In this document: in pieces, positions 1 to 8,870 of the stretch
Layout of the letters: each line of letters opens with the position of its first letter
How positions within the stretch are numbered: the first letter of the stretch is position 1
Assembly (NCBI GenBank): GCA_014138095.1
Contig: JACGXE010000003.1
Coordinates: forward strand, 186,001 to 250,000
From: Ochrobactrum sp. RH2CCR150
Lineage (GTDB): Bacteria > Pseudomonadota > Alphaproteobacteria > Rhizobiales > Rhizobiaceae
Direction: 5' to 3'
Length of the DNA stretch: 64,000 nucleotides
Program-made: the position numbers and the translations under genes
The notes under the pieces: model-generated
Told to the model about the DNA's origin: nothing
The model's input: the letters and a program-made list of their open reading frames with translations, nothing else
Database searches by the model: none

Positions 1-1238
1 TCAACGTACTTAATGACAATACTATATCGTTACCAGATATCCGTTCGCGGAGTGTCGTTCCGTTCAAAGAAATGGGTATCAAGCTAAACTTGTTGGTTAA
101 GATTTTTGATGCAAGTTATACCAAAATAGATCCGAAGGTTTATCCTGGATTTAGTCGGTCTCTAAGGCAACCTTACGGTACAATCCGTGAAGTAATGGAC
201 CGTTTACATTTTTCAGTCCGCCACCTCGTTCCATATATCGTTCTGTTAGGTTTTGAAACACTTTTCAACGCGGAGGGATTACTTGGTTTAACTTGGGCGC
301 AGATCGGTGAACATCCTATTTTTGGTGAGGACCGACTACAGATACGGGTGCCAAAGAACAGGTCGAAATTAGGCGGTAAAGTGATCGGGCCGAACCGCCA
401 GGTGAGATCTTATAGCACCAAGTTGACAGCTTTGGAATCCGTCCCAAATCTTTTAAAGCTTCTGGAACGCTTCACACGATTGACCCGTAATCTGGTGGAG
501 CCGCGAGATGTGGACAAAGTATTCATTTTCTATGCTCATGGAAACAATAAGAAAGATATAAATAAGCATCGAGCGTTCAGGATTACAAATAATTCGACGT
601 CATCAGCTGATTCTCTATGGAGAAATGCATTACAATCATTCATTGACGATAATGAATTGCCACATTTTACTCTAAGAACTTTACGTGCGAGTGGCGGTGA
701 CTTTGTTCATAAGGTTACGGGCGATATGAAGTCGCAGCAACTGGCTTTGGGTCACGCAAACCTTGATGTTACAGCTAAACATTATCGAGGAACAGCAGCA
801 AAAAAGCGGGATGAGGAAGCGCTCTCCAATGCGATGGCTTGGCGGGACCGCTATATCTTTACATACGGTAAGTCAGATTCGAGAAACGGCTTGCTAATGG
901 AAGGAGGACAGAGTGCGGCAACGCCTGGGTTTGGATGTGTTGATCCTTTTAATTCCCCGGTTAGGCACCAGCAATCGGGAAAACTGTGTACGGCTTTCGG
1001 TGCCTGCGCCTCGTGTCCACTCGCATACATCGATAGTGAAAGTCCCCGGGCCTATGCACGTTTGATTCAATTCAAAAATCGTCTTGACGAAGCTCGTATC
1101 GCACTTGAACCGGTCCGCTATCTCGAGAATTGGGCACACCAGTTAAATTCTCTTCAGAAGTATTGGCTGCCGAAATTTACTGAGGCAGTAAGAAATGGAG
1201 ATAATCCAGCATTACCTCCTTTCCCAGAATTGGAGTGA
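1..1238 (+). CDS. Tyrosine recombinase, first of a trio (5' end outside window)
   Basis: The reading frame is open from base 3 without a stop, so the gene begins upstream and about 411 residues are visible. The C-terminal half shows a tyrosine-recombinase catalytic region: TLRTLRASG (box II Arg), LALGHANLDVTAKHYRG (LGH and the Tyr nucleophile). In box I, where TG-R-SE normally supplies the first catalytic Arg, the sequence reads LFNAEGLLGLTW, so that Arg seems absent. After the catalytic domain come four Cys (CVDPF, LCTAFGACASC) that may bind zinc. Four bases separate its stop from the next recombinase start. The arrangement of two recombinases plus a small protein resembles Tn554 tnpABC and the recombinase trios of defence islands. 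Family clear; exact subfamily inferred. Confidence 0.8.
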   Translation, partial: NVLNDNTISLPDIRSRSVVPFKEMGIKLNLLVKIFDASYTKIDPKVYPGFSRSLRQPYGTIREVMDRLHFSVRHLVPYIVLLGFETLFNAEGLLGLTWAQIGEHPIFGEDRLQIRVPKNRSKLGGKVIGPNRQVRSYSTKLTALESVPNLLKLLERFTRLTRNLVEPRDVDKVFIFYAHGNNKKDINKHRAFRITNNSTSSADSLWRNALQSFIDDNELPHFTLRTLRASGGDFVHKVTGDMKSQQLALGHANLDVTAKHYRGTAAKKRDEEALSNAMAWRDRYIFTYGKSDSRNGLLMEGGQSAATPGFGCVDPFNSPVRHQQSGKLCTAFGACASCPLAYIDSESPRAYARLIQFKNRLDEARIALEPVRYLENWAHQLNSLQKYWLPKFTEAVRNGDNPALPPFPELE

Positions 1239-1242
1239 ACGG

Positions 1243-3282
1243 ATGAAAATCTCACACGCAATAGTTGATGAAAAGAATAAATCACCTTTGAAATTGCCTT
1301 TCTTTAAAGATTTATTTGTCTCAAAGAAAAGTCGTTGGGTAGAAACTATATGGTATTTTGATGCTACTACAGCCGGATGTAGAGACGTTGCTCTACACTG
1401 GAAGTTGCCTCTTGCAGAAAGGGGATTTCTGACGGATCAAGAGAACAGAGAGCTATTGGAGCAAGCGAAATGCTTATTCTGGTCAATAATAAAATATAAT
1501 CAGAGAGGTAAAAATCCTAAAGTTGCCACATATCCCAATCTTTTTAGCGCAATAAATTATCTGATAAGGTGGATGGCAGAAAATGGTATAAGTAAATTCT
1601 CGGAGCTTAATCCGACCGTATGCGCTGATTATTTGGATGATATTTCTGATGTTGAACAAAGAAAATGCAGATCAGCCAAAAGCAGCTTAGCGGGTTATGT
1701 GGATATACTTTGTCGAGTATATGAACAGTCTGTTCTTTTTTCGAAAACCCCAGATTTAGTAATGCTGCATCACCCTTTTGGCGGGAGAACTGCTAATGAA
1801 GCGGTGATGAATATTTCTGGGCGCTATGGTGATCGAGGGTTCATACCGCCGGTGCCAGATCCTATTTTTCTAGGTAGTATGAATGTAACTTTACAATGGT
1901 TAGATATTCGATCCGTTGATGTTATTGAATTGCAAGAGATCCATCTGAGAAAAAGAGCGGATGTTGCACATTTAGCATCCAACTCCTACAGTTTTCATAT
2001 AAACAAGGAGCTATCGAAGTATGAGTTCGATTGGCCTTATGCTCCTCACGAAAGCTGGTCACGAACTCTCTCGAAAAATACAGCTATAGATGAGCTTCGA
2101 GATTTATTTGGAAAAGTCAGAGATGCGGCGATAATAGCCATTCAGGGAATGCTCGGGCTCAGAATTAGTGAGATTTGCGGAATTCTCGCTGGCGATATGA
2201 AAGAAGGGGCCCTTTGGCCGAGTTGTGTCAACACATCTCCTTCTATAAGTGGGCTGACCGAACTCTTCCATTTGCGCGGACGGGTATTTAAGCAGCAAGA
2301 TGAGTTTGTAGATGCTACTTGGCTCGCTGGTTCTCGGCCTATGGGGTCGAAATATATCCCACCAGCAGTTAGAGCCATCACAGTATTATGGAGACTTTTC
2401 CAACCTTGGCGAGACTTGGCTAATCGTAAGGAGCTGCTTGTTTCATTAAAAAACGGTCGGGGTTTCCCACGAAATGCAGATTCGATTGATCGGGTCTTAA
2501 GTGGACATCTGCGTGCTTCTCAGAACCGGTGGATCAAAGAGAATGTAGAAATTCCTCCCGAATTACGGTCGTGGCGGGTATCGACGCATCAATGGCGTAA
2601 GAGTTTCGCTAATTATATGGTTCGCACAGACGCTCGTTTGATCCACGGTGTGCGCGACCATTTTAAGCATATGTCGATTGCAATGACAGAGCGGGGTTAT
2701 TTGGGTACAGATCCTGAGATGCTCGGGCTTATTGATGATGAAGCCACCCATGCAGCCTCAAAGTTCATAATTGATGTCGTGAACGGTCGTCCAGCGGCCG
2801 GAAACATGACTGAAAAAATCTATGAAAGGCGGGATGTAATTGAACAATTAATTGGTACTGATGGTACCGAAGACGAGCGTATCTCAAGACTAGCGCGTTT
2901 GCTGAAGGAGGATGACGTCCGTGTCTGGCCGTCACCATGGGGAAATTGCTTATTTCTTTGTGAACGCGCCCGTTGCCACTACGCGGCAAAAGGGAGCTTC
3001 GACCTCAGTGCACGACATCCTCATTACGGCGAGAGACGGCCAGGAGTGTGTTGTGAGTGTGCAAATTTCCTGGTTTTCTCCGATAATCTCGATTTCTGGC
3101 ACGCGAGATATAAAAGAAATTTGGTCGTGTACGAAGCGAATAGAAATGCCGGTGAGTTCGCAGCCTCCGCAGTGGCTGCGAAAGCGGTCCTCACTTCGAT
3201 GGTAATCCTTCAAAGGTTCGGCGTCGAAGCGAACGGGACTTTCGATGAAGTCGGAATGGGGATCCACAATGAGAATCACTAA
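1243..3282 (+). CDS. Large tyrosine recombinase, second of a trio
   Basis: A 679-residue protein. ATG 1243 is chosen because GGAG lies 8 bases upstream and it follows the first recombinase stop by four bases; an ATG at 1195 would overlap that gene. An N-terminal helical, SAM-like DNA-binding part precedes the catalytic domain. Box I is canonical (GMLGLRISEI, catalytic Arg), box II reads STHQWRKSFANYMV, and HFKHMSIAMTERGYLG carries the His and the Tyr nucleophile. A C-terminal Cys/His cluster (CERARCHY and GVCCECANF) is another possible zinc site, paralleling the Cys cluster of the upstream recombinase. Length fits TnpB-like partners of transposition trios. It probably cuts and joins island ends together with the neighbouring recombinase. 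Confidence 0.8.
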   Translation: MKISHAIVDEKNKSPLKLPFFKDLFVSKKSRWVETIWYFDATTAGCRDVALHWKLPLAERGFLTDQENRELLEQAKCLFWSIIKYNQRGKNPKVATYPNLFSAINYLIRWMAENGISKFSELNPTVCADYLDDISDVEQRKCRSAKSSLAGYVDILCRVYEQSVLFSKTPDLVMLHHPFGGRTANEAVMNISGRYGDRGFIPPVPDPIFLGSMNVTLQWLDIRSVDVIELQEIHLRKRADVAHLASNSYSFHINKELSKYEFDWPYAPHESWSRTLSKNTAIDELRDLFGKVRDAAIIAIQGMLGLRISEICGILAGDMKEGALWPSCVNTSPSISGLTELFHLRGRVFKQQDEFVDATWLAGSRPMGSKYIPPAVRAITVLWRLFQPWRDLANRKELLVSLKNGRGFPRNADSIDRVLSGHLRASQNRWIKENVEIPPELRSWRVSTHQWRKSFANYMVRTDARLIHGVRDHFKHMSIAMTERGYLGTDPEMLGLIDDEATHAASKFIIDVVNGRPAAGNMTEKIYERRDVIEQLIGTDGTEDERISRLARLLKEDDVRVWPSPWGNCLFLCERARCHYAAKGSFDLSARHPHYGERRPGVCCECANFLVFSDNLDFWHARYKRNLVVYEANRNAGEFAASAVAAKAVLTSMVILQRFGVEANGTFDEVGMGIHNENH

Positions 3283-3739
3283 GAAAGTAAAGGAACAAAA
3301 GTCTGATGCCGAGATTGCATTAATGCAGGCTCTTAATCGGATAAAAAGTGGTAACCCGAGAGATGACCGAAATGTTGCGCTTGCAAACCGGGGCTGTTTG
3401 CGCGTTACTATTACTACAGTTGCGCGCGAAGCAGGTAGAAGCAGAACATTAATCGGCTCCGCAAATTGCCGGTTTCCCGAAGTTCGGGAAGCAGTATTGG
3501 CGGCAATGAACAAGGGTCTTTTGGACGAGCGTCCACCATCAGCTGCAGAACTCGTCAAACTTCTTCGTGAGGATAAGGTAATCCTTGAGCGTCATGTTAG
3601 CGTTCTGGCTACACGCTTGCACGATGCATCGTTACACGTTTGGGAGCTGGAAAAGCGCTGCGAACGGCTGGAACATGAGCTCGCCCAAGCATGTGTGAAG
3701 TTGGGTAAAAGGAACTCGTTGTCCGAAGTGAAACTCTAG
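3269..3739 (+). CDS. Small helical third protein of the recombinase trio (TnpC/DUF6262-like)
   Basis: About 156 residues from ATG 3269 (GGGGAT upstream); an ATG at 3245 is possible but lacks a good ribosome site. It overlaps the end of the second recombinase by 14 bases, so the three are translationally coupled. The middle part (VTITTVAREAGRSRTLI) looks like a helix-turn-helix. The last 60 residues are heptad-rich (ILERHVSVLATRLHD..., WELEKRCERLEHELAQA), suggesting a coiled coil. Position, size and architecture match the accessory third gene of Tn554-like trios, which influences the orientation or efficiency of integration. Function inferred from position. Confidence 0.6.
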   Translation: MRITKKVKEQKSDAEIALMQALNRIKSGNPRDDRNVALANRGCLRVTITTVAREAGRSRTLIGSANCRFPEVREAVLAAMNKGLLDERPPSAAELVKLLREDKVILERHVSVLATRLHDASLHVWELEKRCERLEHELAQACVKLGKRNSLSEVKL

Positions 3740-3797
3740 ATAAACCGTTCACGTGATTTCGTTAGAGTTCCTAAATCATTCCCCTTCTTAATAATCA

Positions 3798-3831
3798 ATG
3801 ATCATTCGCGCCCAGTTGCGAGAATGATCAT
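3798..3831. repeat. Perfect 10-bp inverted repeat behind the recombinase trio
   Basis: ATGATCATTC (3798-3807) and GAATGATCAT (3822-3831) flank a 14-base centre. Each arm also contains the palindrome ATGATCAT. It lies between the trio and the SIR2 gene. It could be a terminator, a recombinase binding site or an operator; there is no T-run directly after it, so a simple terminator is not favoured. Nothing else is seen in 3740-3977. Confidence 0.55.
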
Positions 3832-3977
3832 GAGGCCCTTTGCTCGGCGCTAATAAGATTTGCTATTTTCATTTATCTGTTGCTTGGGTTGCGAACAGGA
3901 AGGCTCTTTGCGCCTTACTAAGCCCGAATAAATGATGGAAGATGGCGTCCAGTTTGCGTGATCGAATCGGAGGGGGC

Positions 3978-5324
3978 ATGACCGGTTATTGGAAAAAAAA
4001 GACGGGTATGGCCGAGTATTTGCGTTTATACACGCGCGAAGACAGGTGGCTCGCTTGGGAAGACCTACCTGCGGATCCCAACCAACCAAGTAGCAGGACA
4101 ATCCCTGGAGCGAAAAACAGGGTTGGAGAGACGCTTCGCAATGCCTTCAATTCTACAAATGTCGTATTTCTCTTGGGGTCGGGCGCATCTTTCTCCGCTG
4201 TGAATTCTAGCGGCGCTGAGGGGCAAGCCCCTGGCATGGCGACACTGTGGAGAGCTGTCCGCGATAAAATTGACAAAGAAAAACTTAAAAACGGCCAAAG
4301 CTTCGACGACATCGCCGAAGAATTACTCGGCATGCCGCCGCCTAAACCGGATGACACAAGTGCAGGCAATATCGAAAAGCTGCTCAGTCTCTGCAAAATG
4401 AAGCTGGAGTTGCTAAGCGTTAGGGCCACTGACGAACAATTTCAGCAGCCGGATTCTGAAGTCTCGATACTTACAGATTTCATTTCGAAAGCCGAAACCG
4501 CTATTCTGAACGAGGTTGGTTTCGTGGATGAGAAAACATCCCTGCCCGCTCATTCGAATTTGCTGAGAAAGTTTTCAAAGCGAAGTGCTGAGAAACCGCG
4601 CGTAAAGCTGTTTACAACCAACTATGATCTTTGTCTGGAAGAAGCTGGAGCGCGGCTAGGCATTGTTTTTATTGACGGATTTTCACATAGTGCCGAACAA
4701 CGTTTCAATAGAGATTATTTTCAAACAGATATCGTACGAAGGTCATCGTCTGGGACAAAGTCCGATTACATCGACAGCGTTTTTCATTTGTACAAAATGC
4801 ATGGCTCCGTCGACTGGAGGCGACGATCAGGTGGTGCAGTTATTCGGCAAGCTAAAGGCGAAGGAAATGACCTAACTCCGGTTCTGATCTATCCGAGGTC
4901 TACAAAGTATCAAGAGGCTTTCGAAACTCCTTATCTGGATATGTTTGCCGCGTTTCAATCTGCATTAAGAGAGCCAGATACTACTATCTTCATCGCAGGT
5001 TTTGGCTTCGCAGACGATCATATAAGCTCACCGATCTGGTCAGCCGTAGAATCCAACCTTTCGCTGAAGTTAATACTCGTTGACCCTGGGTTTGTCGCAG
5101 AGCAGCAGTTGGATGACATTCAACCAGAACACGCTTTGAAAGCAGTAGGTTCGCAGCTGAATAAATATCAAGCGCGATTGATGCGCTTGGTCCAGCAGGG
5201 AGACACCAGACTAACTATACTGAACGGTCGCTTCGAAGATATGATAGACGCGATTCCTTCCGTATCCGGTGAAACCGACCGCCAGAGGCTTCTAATGCGC
5301 TTGGAAGAACTGGGTGGCGTGTAA
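3978..5324 (+). CDS. SIR2-family NADase of a SIR2-HerA defence pair
   Basis: From ATG 3978 (GGAGGGGG just upstream) the protein has 448 residues; an ATG at 3942 has a poorer ribosome site. SIR2 features are clear: VVFLLGSGASFS (about residues 62-73) for nucleotide binding, KLFTTNYDLCL (about 210-220), KMHGSVDW with the likely catalytic His near 275, and a late FIAGFGFADDHI typical of the SIR2-like group used in defence. In the known SIR2-HerA (Nezha) systems the SIR2 protein degrades NAD+ upon phage infection, assembled with a HerA ATPase. The stop overlaps the HerA ATG by one base (TAATG), implying coupled translation. Biochemistry is from the family, not shown here. Confidence 0.88.
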   Translation: MTGYWKKKTGMAEYLRLYTREDRWLAWEDLPADPNQPSSRTIPGAKNRVGETLRNAFNSTNVVFLLGSGASFSAVNSSGAEGQAPGMATLWRAVRDKIDKEKLKNGQSFDDIAEELLGMPPPKPDDTSAGNIEKLLSLCKMKLELLSVRATDEQFQQPDSEVSILTDFISKAETAILNEVGFVDEKTSLPAHSNLLRKFSKRSAEKPRVKLFTTNYDLCLEEAGARLGIVFIDGFSHSAEQRFNRDYFQTDIVRRSSSGTKSDYIDSVFHLYKMHGSVDWRRRSGGAVIRQAKGEGNDLTPVLIYPRSTKYQEAFETPYLDMFAAFQSALREPDTTIFIAGFGFADDHISSPIWSAVESNLSLKLILVDPGFVAEQQLDDIQPEHALKAVGSQLNKYQARLMRLVQQGDTRLTILNGRFEDMIDAIPSVSGETDRQRLLMRLEELGGV

Positions 5325-7108
5325 TGATTGCAACAAACGATTATGCGTTGATCGATCCCAATAAACGTGTCGGAACCGTAACCCGGGTGGGGGCCGCGTC
5401 TGTTGAACTGACGGTTCCGCTTGGTTTGGCCATTAGCGGACAACGGGGACTCGCCAAAGGAACTACAGGTGACTTCCTTTTTATTGATTGCGATGCAGCC
5501 ATAGTGTTCGGTCGTTTGACTGAAGTCATCGTTCCGGAGCGACAACGCTCAGCGTTAGAGCGTCAACTGGACCAGGAAATCGTTACCGATCCTCAAGGCC
5601 GCGCCCAGTTGTTGGCCACAATTGATAAAACGACGAAAGAGGTGTCTCGCGGCATTAATACCCAGCCGAGGATCGGAGACAGCGCTTATTTGGCCGAGGG
5701 GCAAGCGCTCGCGTCAGCAATCCAATGTGCTCTTTCAGGGGAGACAAAAGAAGGGAAAGGAGCAGAACGCCTCATCGAGTTGGGACGCCTTTCTGGACTA
5801 AATGACGCCCATATTATGATCCCGCCGGAAAAACTGTTTGGCAGGCATTGCGGCATATTTGGAGCAACAGGTGGTGGGAAAAGCTGGACAGTATCGCGGC
5901 TAGTCAACGAAGTGGTGCGCCTCAAAGGCAAATGTATATTGTTCGACCCAACTGGTGAGTTTGAGGGGAAAATTACTGGTGCAAAAGAATACCGTTTCTC
6001 GAAGGGCGATGCAGAACACCCGCTTGTAAGATTTCCTTACAAACATCTTTCGGAAACTGATTTGTATGGTCTCTTGACGCCATCAACACAAATGCAAGGT
6101 CCAAATTTACGAAGCGCCATTAAGAATCTCAGACTAGCGGCGCTATTACAGCGTAATCCGCTAAGGTTTAGTGCAAAAAAGCAGGATAATGGCAACACAA
6201 TATACTTAGAAGAGAACAATCATTTCATAGAAATAAGGGAAAGTGGAACGATCAGAAAAATTGGGCGAAGTCGGAACGTCATCAGCAAGGCCCTGATCAA
6301 TTATTCTTCCGAGCTGGACTCGCAATTCTGCGATTTCGATATTCACCTACTTTCTGCCCAAGTGCGAGAGGAATGCGTCAAGCACAGTTCTCAGGACGCT
6401 AACGCTAATGGATTCTACGGCAAGGTAGATGATGCGGCACTAGGGTTCTGTAACTCGTTGAATGTCAGAATCGAAAATTATCTTTCATCATCAGAAATGA
6501 AGTGCATCTTCTCCAACGAAGGAGAAGATGTGTGCGAAATTATTAAGAATTTCATTCAAGATCCAAAACAGAACGCGCTTTTGTTATCGTTTGAACACGT
6601 TAGTTTCAAATATAATACTCGCGAGATATTGCTCAATACCATCGGTAGATATCTCCTCAATTTGGCGCGAGAAGAAGCGTTTAAAGAGTGCCCGCTTATT
6701 TGTTTCCTGGACGAGGCTCATCAATTTGTGGGCCGTTCAATAGGCGATGAGACTAATCGTGTGTCACTGGATGCATTCGGCTTGATTGCGAAAGAAGGCA
6801 GAAAATATGGTCTAACGGCTGCGATTGCCACGCAACGACCGAGAGATGTTCCGACCGACGTTTTAAGCCAGTTAGGAACACTTTTTGTACATCGCCTCAC
6901 CAATGATCGCGACCGGGAGACAATTGAAAGAGCATGCGGCGATCTAGATCGTGATGCGGCCGCGTTCATTCCATCGCTGGCTCAAGGTGAGGCAATCATT
7001 GTCGGCCCCGATCTTCCTGCACCTTTACCAGTAATTATAACTCACCCAGAAAAGGCTCAGCAGCCACAATCGAAAGGACCAGATTATCAGAAGCATTGGG
7101 GGAGCTAA
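5324..7108 (+). CDS. HerA/FtsK-type ATPase of a SIR2-HerA defence pair
   Basis: 594 residues. The N-terminal about 100 residues (RVGTVTRVGAASVELTVP...) resemble the HerA HAS-barrel. Walker A is GATGGGKS (about 180-187) and Walker B is LICFLDEAHQFV (about 458-469). AIATQRPRDVPTDVLSQLG and FVHRLTNDRDRETIERA resemble the sensor and arginine-finger parts of HerA. HerA-type motors form hexamers on DNA. Paired with a SIR2 protein they form a large antiphage complex, here as a two-gene unit with a one-base overlap. The pair sits immediately behind recombinase genes, the usual position of defence cargo. Confidence 0.88.
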   Translation: MIATNDYALIDPNKRVGTVTRVGAASVELTVPLGLAISGQRGLAKGTTGDFLFIDCDAAIVFGRLTEVIVPERQRSALERQLDQEIVTDPQGRAQLLATIDKTTKEVSRGINTQPRIGDSAYLAEGQALASAIQCALSGETKEGKGAERLIELGRLSGLNDAHIMIPPEKLFGRHCGIFGATGGGKSWTVSRLVNEVVRLKGKCILFDPTGEFEGKITGAKEYRFSKGDAEHPLVRFPYKHLSETDLYGLLTPSTQMQGPNLRSAIKNLRLAALLQRNPLRFSAKKQDNGNTIYLEENNHFIEIRESGTIRKIGRSRNVISKALINYSSELDSQFCDFDIHLLSAQVREECVKHSSQDANANGFYGKVDDAALGFCNSLNVRIENYLSSSEMKCIFSNEGEDVCEIIKNFIQDPKQNALLLSFEHVSFKYNTREILLNTIGRYLLNLAREEAFKECPLICFLDEAHQFVGRSIGDETNRVSLDAFGLIAKEGRKYGLTAAIATQRPRDVPTDVLSQLGTLFVHRLTNDRDRETIERACGDLDRDAAAFIPSLAQGEAIIVGPDLPAPLPVIITHPEKAQQPQSKGPDYQKHWGS

Positions 7109-7420
7109 ATGGCGAACGGCTGATAACCCGGACCCCAATTTTTCAGCCCCATTTTATGTATGGCGTCAATTTTATGATGGCCGCTTTAGGCGACGGAACT
7201 GGTCTTTACATCCATGGTGTGGCTGAACCGTGCGTCGCAAAAAGATCCTGTTGTCTTCGCTATCCGCGTTCTATCTTATTCTCGTAGTGACGGCCTCAGC
7301 GTTACAACTTTAACGCAATATATAGTGGACAAGGGTCCTGCAAGGTGCTGCTGCTATAGAATAGGCCGATAGACTCACAATTAATGCTATTCGCCACTGG
7401 CGTCGATCACGGGGGGATTC
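7109..7420. other. Gene-free spacer after the SIR2-HerA pair
   Basis: No convincing coding sequence is seen: a 63-codon frame here lacks a ribosome site and has no family features. The right end carries a strong GGGGGG ribosome site for the next gene and presumably its promoter. No clear terminator hairpin was found after HerA. Confidence 0.5.
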
Positions 7421-8473
7421 ATGGCGCGGACGCTTTTACTGACAAAATTCAAAAATTTATCGCTTAACGATCCATTCTTCGACAGTCTGAAGGCGGGCTA
7501 CGACGAATTCCCGGTTTGGTTTAACGCCAAGGCAGAAGAAGACGTTTATGTCGTTGTAGATGAGCATGATCATCTTAGCGGCATGATCTATCTGAAGTCG
7601 GAACACGGCGCTGTTACCGACGTTGATCCGCATCTTTCCGATGGTCACTGGCTGAAAGTGGGTACGCTGAAAATTGAGGGCAAGGGGACTAAGCTCGGCG
7701 AACGAGTCATCAAGAAAATATTCGACACGGCTTTAGATGTCGGGGCAACCGGAATTTATGTGACAGTGTTCGATGTACACGAAAGCCTGATAAACTTGTT
7801 TACTCGTTATGGCTTTGAACAGACTGGTACTAAAACAACAAAAAACGGCGTCGAACTGGTTTTGTCTCGTTCGTTAACAGACCACTCACCGGATACGTTG
7901 AAATCCTACCCATTCATTAGAATTTCGGATGCAAAGCTATGGCTTCTAGCAGTTTATCCAGAATTTCATTCACGTTTCTTGCCAGATTCTATTCTTAACA
8001 ATGAACCCAAAGAGATCGTTCAGGACGTTTCCTATACAAACACCATTCACAAAATCTATGTCGCAAAGTTGCCGCTAACTCGTATGAAAAAGGGAGATGC
8101 GGTTATTATGTACAGGACATCGGACAACAAGGGACCAGCATTTTACCGTTCGGTCGCGACTTCAATTTGCGTTGTGGAGGAAACCCATCGACGAAAAGAT
8201 TTTGCTTCCCTCGATGATTTCCTTGAGTACACCAAACCGCACAGCGTCTTTACTGAGGACGAGCTTAAAGACATGTACGTCTCATGGAGCAGGCTCTATA
8301 CAGTGAAGATGACCTATAATGTTGCATTTAATAAGCGGATCACACGCGGAGACCTCATGGAGCAGGCCGATGTACCAGAGCAGCCGCGTTGGGATTTAAA
8401 GCCTTTGAGTGAGGCTCAATTCCAAAAGATCATCGAATTGGGGAAAGTCCATGAAGGTATTGTTATCGATTAA
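7421..8473 (+). CDS. GNAT acetyltransferase fused to a C-terminal PUA/EVE-like domain
   Basis: 350 residues, ATG 7421 preceded by GGGGGGATTC. The N-terminal about 150 residues are GNAT-like: central strands around VYVVVDEHDHLSGMIYL, the acetyl-CoA region LKIEGKGTKLGERVIKKIF, and a terminal FTRYGFEQTGTKTTKNGVE. The C-terminal about 190 residues (IHKIYVAKLPLTRMKKGDAVIMYRT..., FYRSVATSICVVEE) have the look of a PUA-like fold (EVE/ASCH/YTH relatives), which bind modified bases or RNA. The next gene, an ASCH protein, starts inside the end of this one, so they are translated together. The substrate is unknown; nucleic acid or a nucleotide is likely from the fused domain (inference). Confidence 0.72.
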   Translation: MARTLLLTKFKNLSLNDPFFDSLKAGYDEFPVWFNAKAEEDVYVVVDEHDHLSGMIYLKSEHGAVTDVDPHLSDGHWLKVGTLKIEGKGTKLGERVIKKIFDTALDVGATGIYVTVFDVHESLINLFTRYGFEQTGTKTTKNGVELVLSRSLTDHSPDTLKSYPFIRISDAKLWLLAVYPEFHSRFLPDSILNNEPKEIVQDVSYTNTIHKIYVAKLPLTRMKKGDAVIMYRTSDNKGPAFYRSVATSICVVEETHRRKDFASLDDFLEYTKPHSVFTEDELKDMYVSWSRLYTVKMTYNVAFNKRITRGDLMEQADVPEQPRWDLKPLSEAQFQKIIELGKVHEGIVID

Positions 8474-8870
8474 TCCAGAGCACGTTGAAAACATCTTCAA
8501 GGGCGTGAAAACATTCGAATTTAGAAGAAAAGTCTTCGCACGAAAAGATGTTACAACGGTGGTCGTTTATTGCACAATGCCCGTCGGGAGAATTGTCGGA
8601 GAATTTGATATTGATACAATATTGGAGGACGCACCCGATGAAATCTGGGAGAAAACTCATTCAGGTTCTGGCATCACAAAAGATTTTTTCGATCAGTATT
8701 TTTCTGAACGAAAGATTGCTTACGCTTTAAAAATAGGGGAAGTTCGTGAATATGAGGAGTACATTGATCCAAAAGAAGTTTTGGATAATTTCACGCCCCC
8801 TCAATCTTATATGTACATGAAGGACGAGCGGAGAAAAGCCGGATTTCATGATCAACTAGCGTTCTGGTAA
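8451..8870 (+). CDS. ASCH-domain protein
   Basis: 139 residues from ATG 8451, chosen because GGGGAAAG lies just upstream and MKVLLSINPEHVENIFKG is the standard start of this family; the frame is open further upstream but lies within the preceding gene. ASCH domains are PUA-like; typical features are IFKGVKTFEFRRK near residue 17-29, VVYCTMPVGRIVGEFDID, and a terminal APQS-like PPQSYMYM. One ASCH enzyme, E. coli YqfB, removes acetyl from N4-acetylcytidine and uses Lys and Thr from a KT motif; a KT is present here too. It overlaps the GNAT-PUA gene by 23 bases and the next gene by one base. Confidence 0.82.
   Translation: MKVLLSINPEHVENIFKGVKTFEFRRKVFARKDVTTVVVYCTMPVGRIVGEFDIDTILEDAPDEIWEKTHSGSGITKDFFDQYFSERKIAYALKIGEVREYEEYIDPKEVLDNFTPPQSYMYMKDERRKAGFHDQLAFW

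Noticed and set aside
7096-7287. A 63-codon frame after HerA
   Set aside because: Overlaps the HerA end, lacks a ribosome site and family features.
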